DNA of 64,000 nt from Gemmatimonadota bacterium (GTDB lineage: Bacteria; Gemmatimonadota; Gemmatimonadetes; Gemmatimonadales; Gemmatimonadaceae). Both the position numbers and the translations under genes were made by a program. Each line of letters begins with the position of its first letter. Position 1 is the first letter of the stretch. This document shows, piece by piece, positions 58,773-64,000 of this stretch. The notes under the pieces are model-generated. The model did no database searches. It was not told where the DNA came from and saw only the letters and a list, made by a program, of their open reading frames with translations. The stretch spans positions 150,644 through 214,643 of the forward strand of contig JAJPIM010000023.1 of the NCBI GenBank assembly GCA_021324775.1, in the 5' to 3' direction.

Positions 58773-61019
58773 GTGACTTTTTACCATCGGCACCGTCGAA
58801 CGACCGTGGATCAAGGCCCGTCCAAACCAGCGGCCCCGGCACCCCCGGCAGCGCCGGCACCGCCCCCATCCCCCCCATCCCCCCCAGCTCCGGCACGGCC
58901 CGGACGGCCGCTGGACGCCGCACTGGCGGGCCGGCTGGTGCGGGGCCACCATCCGTGGGCGATCAGTTGGCGGGCGGCGTGGCTGATCCTGGTCGGCGGG
59001 TCGGTCCTGGCGGTCGTGATCTCGCAGACCACGCGGCTTCCCCGGACGCCTGGCGCGGTCCTCGTCGTGGGGATCGTGGCGACCCTGTTGCTCTCCGCGG
59101 TGGCGAGACTCGCCTACGCGGCGCAGGATCGGGCGGAAGCGCGGGCGGCGGCGGAAGAGCGCCTGAGCGACTTCCTCGATACGGCGAGTGATCTGATCGA
59201 GATCACGGCGCCTGACGGCAGGCTTCTGTACGCGAACCAGGCGTGGCGGAGCACCTTCGGGTATGACGAAGCCGACCAGTCGAGCGTATCGACCGCGGTG
59301 ACCGTGACGCCGGAGTACGCGGAGGCATATCACGGATTGCGGCGGCGGGTATTGGCGGGTGAGAAAGTCGGGGAGTTCGAGGGCGTATTTCTGACGCGGC
59401 AGCGGCGTCGCGTCGTGCTGGCAGTGCGGGCGACCTGCGGCTACGAGAACGGTAAGGCCGTGAGCGTGCGGAGCATGCTGCGGGACATCACTCCGCAGCG
59501 GGCGGCGGAGGAAGCCCAGGCGCGGCTCGTGGAGACCCTCGAGGCGACGACCGATTTCGTGGGCATCGGCAACGGCAAGGGGCGGGGCGTGTACGTCAAC
59601 CGTGCGGGGCGCCGGATGATCGGGATCGGCCCGGATGATGACGTGTCGTTGATGGGGTTGAGCGCGATCCTGTCGCCGGCGGCGCGCCAGCATCAGATCA
59701 ACACGGCGTTGCCGGCGGCGATCCGTGATGGCGTGTGGGAGGGCGAGACCACGCTGCAGACTCGCGATGGCCGGGAGATCCCCGTGTCGCAGGTGCTGGT
59801 GGCGCACAAATCGTCGCAGGGCGGCGTGTGGTTCGTGTCGACCATCCTGCGCGACATCAGCGTTCAGCGGCGGCGCGAAGCGGAGTTACGGGAGAGCGAA
59901 GAGCGGTTCCGTATGCTGTCGGATGCCTCGACCGACGGGATTGCGGTAGCGCGGGCGGGGCAGTTTCTGGAAGTCAATCGTGCGTGGTGCCGTATGTTCG
60001 GGTACACCGAGTCGGAGCTGGAGGACATTCCGGAGGCGGCGATGGTGGTGCCCGAGGAGCGGTCGCGCTTGTACTACATCATCAGCAAGAACATCCCATC
60101 GACGCGCCAGGTCGTGTGCCTCCGGAAAGACGGATCGACATTCGAGGCGGAGGTTGCGGGGACGCCGATCGTCTACAAGGGCTCGCCCGCGCGCATCACC
60201 GTGATGCGGGACATCAGCGAGTGGAAGCGGCTCGATCGCATGAAGAGCGAGTTCGTGTCGACGGTCTCACATGAACTGCGCACGCCACTGACATCGATTC
60301 GTGGCGCGCTCGGGTTGCTCGAATCCGGCGTGGGCGGGGCGCTTACGCCGCAGGCGCAGGACCTGGTGCGCATTGGCCGCGGCAACACCGAGCGGCTGAT
60401 CCGGCTGATCGGCGACATGCTCGACCTCGACAAGATCGAAGCGGGGCGGCTCGAGCTGCACCTGTCGACGCTCATGCCGGCGGAGCTGGTGCGGACGGCG
60501 GTCGACGGCGTGCAGGTGATCGCGGAGCAGTTCCAGGTGCGGATCGAGGAGCACGTCGAGGCGCATCGGACACTGGAGGGCGATCACGACCGGGTGATCC
60601 AGGTGTTGACGAACTTCCTGTCCAATGCGGTGAAGTTTTCGCCGCCGGGGTCCGTGGTCAGAGTATCGGCGGTGATGGCGGATACGGGGGTGCCGGATTC
60701 GATCGTGGCGGCTGGTGGGGGCCGGACGGCGGGGCGGGCGCCGGTGCGGTTCGTGGTGGAGAATCCTGGGCCGGGGATCGCGCCGGGGGACATCCGGTTG
60801 TTGTTTCGCCGGTTTCAGCAGCTCGACGGTTCGGACGGGCGCCAGCGTGGGGGGACGGGGCTGGGGCTCGCGATTTCGAAGGCGATCGTGGAGCAGCATG
60901 GTGGGCGGATCGGGGTCGAGTCGGAGCCTGGGCGGAAGACGACATTCTGGTTCGAGCTGCCGGCCGCGGGGGTCCAGAGGAAGCGGATGACGCCATTTGG
61001 GGGCCTTACTGCTGTATGA
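58773..61019 (+). CDS. Membrane-anchored sensor histidine kinase with three PAS domains
   Basis: A 748-residue kinase. The GTG at 58773 with GAGAG upstream is preferred; the frame is open further upstream but without a ribosome binding site. A Pro/Ala-rich cytoplasmic N-terminus (~12-45) leads to two transmembrane helices (~65-110). Three PAS domains follow (~125-240, ~250-375, ~378-490), the last two ending 'STILRDISVQRRREAEL' and 'RDISEWKRLDRMK'. The kinase core has the H-box 'FVSTVSHELRTPLTSIRG' with His500, N-box 'VLTNFLSNAVKFSPPG', G1 'VENPGPGI', F-box and G2 'GGTGLGLAISKAIVEQHGG'. No response regulator is adjacent, so the partner is elsewhere. Confidence 0.92.
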   Translation: MTFYHRHRRTTVDQGPSKPAAPAPPAAPAPPPSPPSPPAPARPGRPLDAALAGRLVRGHHPWAISWRAAWLILVGGSVLAVVISQTTRLPRTPGAVLVVGIVATLLLSAVARLAYAAQDRAEARAAAEERLSDFLDTASDLIEITAPDGRLLYANQAWRSTFGYDEADQSSVSTAVTVTPEYAEAYHGLRRRVLAGEKVGEFEGVFLTRQRRRVVLAVRATCGYENGKAVSVRSMLRDITPQRAAEEAQARLVETLEATTDFVGIGNGKGRGVYVNRAGRRMIGIGPDDDVSLMGLSAILSPAARQHQINTALPAAIRDGVWEGETTLQTRDGREIPVSQVLVAHKSSQGGVWFVSTILRDISVQRRREAELRESEERFRMLSDASTDGIAVARAGQFLEVNRAWCRMFGYTESELEDIPEAAMVVPEERSRLYYIISKNIPSTRQVVCLRKDGSTFEAEVAGTPIVYKGSPARITVMRDISEWKRLDRMKSEFVSTVSHELRTPLTSIRGALGLLESGVGGALTPQAQDLVRIGRGNTERLIRLIGDMLDLDKIEAGRLELHLSTLMPAELVRTAVDGVQVIAEQFQVRIEEHVEAHRTLEGDHDRVIQVLTNFLSNAVKFSPPGSVVRVSAVMADTGVPDSIVAAGGGRTAGRAPVRFVVENPGPGIAPGDIRLLFRRFQQLDGSDGRQRGGTGLGLAISKAIVEQHGGRIGVESEPGRKTTFWFELPAAGVQRKRMTPFGGLTAV

Positions 61020-61147
61020 ATGGCCTGATAGTGGCGTGATAATGGTCGATAAACTCTGCACGATGAGATTAAATTGTCCATTCTTGAACTGCCCCCGCTG
61101 CGTGTTGTCGGAGTCGTCGAATGAGGAGCTACCCGTCGAATGACGGG

Positions 61148-61726
61148 CTATCGCAGTAAGCGCAGTTGCTCCGCCGCATCTCGCGCTTCATTCCCCCACT
61201 GCGTCCAGCCCTCGCGCTCGTGGCGAGCGAACATCTCCAGGTAGGGTCCCGGTGAACAGCGCTCGATGATGCGGTATTGCTCATCTGGTTTGCGGGAGTG
61301 CTCGCGCTTTCTCGACACTATGATGTTCGTTTGCCGCCGACCCGCATCGAGTGTCCGATTGTTGACACCGCGAATGCCGAACAGGATGACCTCCGTAACA
61401 TTGCGGAAGTAGAATCCGACCCCGCGTCCATCTGGACCGCCATCCTTCCTGGTCTTGTACCAGACGATGTTGGTCTTGTACGTGAAGCCCCAGCGGTGCA
61501 TCACCTCAAACCCCTCCGGGATCAGCGCGTTAGGGACCCACAGGTAGAGGTGAGCACGTGCCCGAGCGACCTGGGACACTGGCAGGGACATGATGTCATC
61601 CATGGACATGGTCCCATACCGACTCAGGCGCCGATGCTCGGGCGCCATCTTGCCGGTTCGATTCTGGAACCGCCAAGGTGGGTCTGCAAGAATCGTCGAG
61701 AATTGTGCTTGGCCCAGCGCGACCAT
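61148..61726 (-). CDS. MT-A70 family adenine-N6 methyltransferase, orphan
   Basis: A 192-residue protein. The catalytic motif D15-P-P-W18 ('TILADPPWRFQNRTG') and the surrounding Rossmann segments ('HLYLWVPNALIPEGFEVMHRWGFTYKTNIVWYKTR', 'FRNVTEVILFGIRG', 'KPDEQYRIIERCSPGPYLEMFARHEREGWTQWGNE') are those of MT-A70 DNA methyltransferases from phages and mobile DNA. No restriction enzyme accompanies it. The ATG at 61726 has no Shine-Dalgarno, and the frame is open for ~45 more codons upstream ('IEEKYEIRFTKHAPPLRTIPTPADE') with a GAGGAG but no standard start codon, so the N-terminus may be longer. The neighbouring spacers are unusually AT-rich, suggesting acquisition. Confidence 0.85.
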   Translation of the reverse strand: MVALGQAQFSTILADPPWRFQNRTGKMAPEHRRLSRYGTMSMDDIMSLPVSQVARARAHLYLWVPNALIPEGFEVMHRWGFTYKTNIVWYKTRKDGGPDGRGVGFYFRNVTEVILFGIRGVNNRTLDAGRRQTNIIVSRKREHSRKPDEQYRIIERCSPGPYLEMFARHEREGWTQWGNEARDAAEQLRLLR

Positions 61727-61839
61727 TTCGTCGGCGGGGGTCGGAATGGTGCGGAGCGGCGGAGCGTGCTTAGTAAAGCGAATCTCGTACTTCTCCTCAA
61801 TAAAGGTGGGGATTGCGTCACTGCGCGACTGGCCCTCGG

Positions 61840-61867
61840 CGCTACGCCTTGTGCGCTACGCCTTGTG
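61840..61867. repeat. 14-bp direct duplication at the end of the TylF-like gene
   Basis: CGCTACGCCTTGTG occurs at 61840-61853 and 61854-61867. On the minus strand each unit encodes the last codons of the methyltransferase (His-Lys-Ala-stop). The outer copy lies just beyond the true stop codon, between this gene and the MT-A70 gene. Confidence 0.75.
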
Positions 61868-62584
61868 AAAGAAGCCGTGTGAGTAGGGGCCCGAGTAGAT
61901 GTAGTGCACTTTCTCCGGCTTGTCGCTGAAGAACTCGTCGCATGCCTTCTTCACGCCCGGGAGGGCGTTCCAGCCGCCGGGGTAGATTGCCGGATCGCAG
62001 TAGTCGTCGATCACACAGACGGCGCCTTTGGACAATTTCGGATAGACGTATTGCAGGCTCACGGCGATGGAGCTGTAGAAGTCGCCGTCGAGGTGTGCGA
62101 AGGCGATCGCATCCGGCAACTCCGTCGGCAGGGTGTTTTCGAACCAGCCTTTGTGGATGACTGGGAGTGGAAGGCCGTACTTCTGGAAGCTGCTGACCAG
62201 CCGGCCTTCAGTCGTGGAGAGCCATCCCTTGCGGAACGGCGTCGAGCCGTCGGCGTCGGATTTGTCGGGCAGTCCTTCGAAGCTGTCATAGACATGCAGC
62301 TTCCGGCCGGGCGCGTAGCGCTGCAGCACTTTCTGGATCAGCACCGCCGTGTAGCCCGTGTAGCAGCCCAATTCGACGAGGTCGCCGGGGACGTCGTACA
62401 CGAGCACCTGCATCACGAAATGGTAGATGTTGATCCGCTGCTCGATGCTGGTCGTGCCGCCGGAGTACGGTCCGGTGCGGTACGGAATCCGCAGCCCTCG
62501 GAGCGCCTTGTTGATCGCGCGGTGCACGAGGGTGGGGCGTTTGGGCTGCCAGTCGAAGTATTCCGTGAGGAAGAAGTTTTCCAT
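61856..62584 (-). CDS. TylF/MycF-like SAM-dependent O-methyltransferase
   Basis: A 242-residue class I methyltransferase. The SAM site is 'GDLVELGCYTGYTAVLIQKVL' (~67-87) with the acidic strand 'KLHVYDSFEGLP' (~95-106). The metal/acceptor region reads 'AFAHLDGDFYSSIAVSLQYVYPKLSKGAVCVIDDYCDP', containing the Asp residues that bind Mg2+ in the TylF/MycF (macrocin O-methyltransferase) family. Family members methylate sugar hydroxyls in antibiotics or surface glycans; in a non-antibiotic context a glycan substrate is more likely. The ATG at 62584 starts a typical N-terminus. Single gene with a 243-bp divergent spacer upstream in which nothing was recognised. Confidence 0.85.
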   Translation of the reverse strand: MENFFLTEYFDWQPKRPTLVHRAINKALRGLRIPYRTGPYSGGTTSIEQRINIYHFVMQVLVYDVPGDLVELGCYTGYTAVLIQKVLQRYAPGRKLHVYDSFEGLPDKSDADGSTPFRKGWLSTTEGRLVSSFQKYGLPLPVIHKGWFENTLPTELPDAIAFAHLDGDFYSSIAVSLQYVYPKLSKGAVCVIDDYCDPAIYPGGWNALPGVKKACDEFFSDKPEKVHYIYSGPYSHGFFHKA

Positions 62585-62833
62585 GGGCGGCAGCGGTCTG
62601 AAATGTGAACCGGCGAAATGCCCTAACCTTGCCGAGCACTTGAAGATCGTGCTCGATCGTCACCCGGGATAGAACGCAGGCAGGCTCATCCTGGTGGCAG
62701 GCCTGTGACGCAGCATTTGGACCGTCGTGTGGCGATGGACACTATGACCGCATGCGATGGCGGTGTGCCAAGACTGCGCAACCTGGCCGCCGGCCGACGG
62801 GAATATTAGCGGCGTCGCCGGGGTCTTGTGTGC

Positions 62834-63265
62834 ATGGAACGCCTCAAGCTCCTCCTCAGCAAGCCCGCGATTCGTTTGCTCGACGCGGCACTCGCCCTGT
62901 CCTTCTTCTACCTCGGCACCACGAAGCTGCTCGACCGACACGGCGTGGCTCACCTCGCGGCGCTCGGGGCCGGGTCCGGCCGGCGTCTGATGACGGCGGC
63001 GCTCGAAATCGCGGCCGGAGCGCTGTTGCTCGCCGGCGCCTCAGGGTACGTCGTGGCGCCGGTAGTCCTCGCCGTCGCGACGACCGAGATGCTGTTGTTT
63101 CAGCGTCCGCCCTTTGTAGCCGCGATGTGCGTGAGCACGCACGGGTTCGCGACCTGGGCGCGACGCACGCACGAGCGGCGTGTCGCCAACGATCGGCTTC
63201 GCGAGGAGATCGCGCTGGGCGTCAGTGCCGTCTGGTCTCCCCGATCGCCGCCAATCCACTCGTAG
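62834..63265 (+). CDS. DoxX-like small membrane protein
   Basis: A 143-residue protein with about three or four hydrophobic helices: 'PAIRLLDAALALSFFYLGTTKLLDRHGV', 'RRLMTAALEIAAGALLLAGASGYVVAPVVLAVATTEMLLF' and 'PPFVAAMCVSTHGFATWA'. The 'FFYLGTTKLLDRHG...ALEIAAGALLL' part resembles the first helices of DoxX/DoxD-like proteins, but the usual last helix is replaced by a charged tail. ATG 62834 is chosen; a GTG at 62828 is two codons earlier. The function is unknown. It precedes the aminotransferase by 67 bp on the same strand. Confidence 0.55.
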   Translation: MERLKLLLSKPAIRLLDAALALSFFYLGTTKLLDRHGVAHLAALGAGSGRRLMTAALEIAAGALLLAGASGYVVAPVVLAVATTEMLLFQRPPFVAAMCVSTHGFATWARRTHERRVANDRLREEIALGVSAVWSPRSPPIHS

Positions 63266-63332
63266 CGCACGGCGCATGGCTATGCCGGGGCAGGGTGCCG
63301 TTAATATTCGGCAACCTCTGCACTGAGCACCG

Positions 63333-64000
63333 ATGGCGCTGCTGGCCGCCCGCATGGGCAATCTGGGTACCGAGAACGCATTCCGGGTGGGCGACGACAT
63401 CGCGAAGTGTGTCGCGCGCGGGATGGATGTGGTGCGCCTGAACATCGGCGAGCCCGATTTCGATTCCGCACCGCACATCAATGAAGCGGCGATCGCGCAG
63501 ATCCGTGCCGGTAACTCGCACTACACGGATCCCCAGGGGATCCCCGGGCTGCGTGCGGCGGTGGCGGCGCATGTGACGCGGACGCGTGGCATCGCGGCGG
63601 ACGCGAGCCGAGTGATCATCACGACGGGCGGGAAGCCCTCGATCGGCTACACGATGCAGGCCTATGTGGACCCCGGCGACGAAGTGATCTATCCGAGCCC
63701 CGGTTTCCCGATCTACGAATCCTGGGTGACCTACGTTGGGGCGACGCCGGTGCCACTGCCGATGCGCGAGGCATCGGGATTCACCTTCACGGCGCAGGAT
63801 CTCGCGGCGCGGATCACCCCGCGCACGAAAGTCATCATCCTCTGCTCGCCATCGAATCCGACCGGCGGAGTGCTGGCGCGCGATGAGCTGGCGGCGGTCG
63901 CGACCGTCATTCGCGAGCGGTGCCGCCCCGATGTGCGGGTGTACTCGGACGAGATCTACGAGCACATCGTGTTCGACGGCGCGGTGCACTACAGCATCGC
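63333..64000 (+). CDS. Class I/II aminotransferase, N-terminal part (3' end outside the window)
   Basis: The frame is open from the ATG at 63333 to the window edge (222 codons). The product begins 'MALLAARMGNLGTENAFRVGDDIAKCVARGMDVVRLNIGEPDFDSAPHI' and continues with the AspC/AspB-type signatures 'HYTDPQGIPGLRAAVAAHV', 'VIITTGGKPSIGYTMQAYVDPGDEVIYPSPGFPIYESWV', 'KVIILCSPSNPTGGVL' and 'VYSDEIYEHIVFDG'. The Asn of SPSNPTGG and the Asp/Tyr of YSDEIY are PLP-contact residues; the Schiff-base lysine would follow just beyond the edge. It is a PLP aminotransferase of the aspartate/aromatic group; substrate not assignable. Confidence 0.92.
   Translation, partial: MALLAARMGNLGTENAFRVGDDIAKCVARGMDVVRLNIGEPDFDSAPHINEAAIAQIRAGNSHYTDPQGIPGLRAAVAAHVTRTRGIAADASRVIITTGGKPSIGYTMQAYVDPGDEVIYPSPGFPIYESWVTYVGATPVPLPMREASGFTFTAQDLAARITPRTKVIILCSPSNPTGGVLARDELAAVATVIRERCRPDVRVYSDEIYEHIVFDGAVHYSI

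Noticed and set aside
58037..59807. Long frames opposite the O-antigen-ligase-like gene and the histidine kinase
   Set aside because: Charge-rich shadow reading with no recognisable domain, overlapping two well-supported genes.

Overview
The window is high-GC bacterial chromosomal DNA. The gene mix points to Gemmatimonadota, or a close relative in the Gemmatimonadota/Acidobacteriota orbit: three very large ADOP-type (MacB/FtsX-like) permeases, two of them paired with PadR regulators; a carboxypeptidase-regulatory-domain TonB receptor; a DUF5916 outer-membrane protein; two DUF4097 repeat proteins; a DUF2723-type C-terminal domain; and LVIVD, NHL and YVTN propellers. The assignment is inferred from gene content. 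No rRNA, tRNA or CRISPR array was found.

Layout. (1) 1-4500: accessory DNA that looks less GC-rich than the rest. It holds the 3' end of an unidentified gene and a 1270-residue STAND-like P-loop ATPase with an N-terminal nuclease-like domain, a typical architecture of anti-phage NTPases. (2) 4675-9050: exported proteins (DUF4097, S9 peptidase, two paralogous 14-kDa carboxypeptidase-regulatory-like proteins with an unusually legible promoter region). (3) 9051-27150: GntR regulator divergent from a TonB receptor, then an SDR, YVTN propeller, PLP decarboxylase plus NUDIX pair, exonuclease III, an ADOP permease, threonine dehydratase-like enzyme, and NHL and LVIVD propellers. (4) 27143-34460: hydrolase remnant, DUF5916 protein, diheme-type reaction-centre-like cytochrome c, and a PadR/ADOP operon. 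(5) 34519-46462: FabH, RNB ribonuclease, second DUF4097 protein, a translationally coupled YIP1/lipoprotein-sorting-like pair, Ada, DapA-like aldolase with Tat-exported class V aminotransferase, BrnTA toxin-antitoxin, and a truncated DUF2723 protein. (6) 46666-55330: small metabolic and stress genes (aldo/keto reductase, DUF2071, CsaA, DinB, lipoprotein, GNAT), a frameshifted TolB-like gene, and a second PadR/ADOP operon. (7) 55615-64000: ICMT-like membrane enzyme, O-antigen-ligase-like protein, three-PAS histidine kinase, MT-A70 methyltransferase, TylF-like methyltransferase, DoxX-like protein, and an aminotransferase cut by the window edge.

The least explained material is intergenic. One dispersed, palindrome-centred repeat family (core CCGGTCGCGACCGG, often with a second GGGGGCCGTT/AACGGCCCCC hairpin) occurs at about 13.97-14.18, 18.27-18.63, 30.36-30.53, 37.84, 45.28-45.50 and 56.35-56.61 kb, always between genes. 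A second, purine-rich repeat family built on CAGAAAGTAGA with 15-bp periodicity sits between co-oriented genes at about 46.5, 49.0 and 50.2 kb. Other short tandem duplications occur at 8.37, 37.86, 48.4-48.6, 52.25 and 61.84 kb. This genome appears to accumulate short repeats in intergenic space, and several have reshaped gene starts.

No complete new multi-gene system could be demonstrated. The best candidates for follow-up are the STAND ATPase at the left edge, the intergenic repeat families, the TonB receptor with an appended helical domain, and the heavily overlapped brnTA pair.
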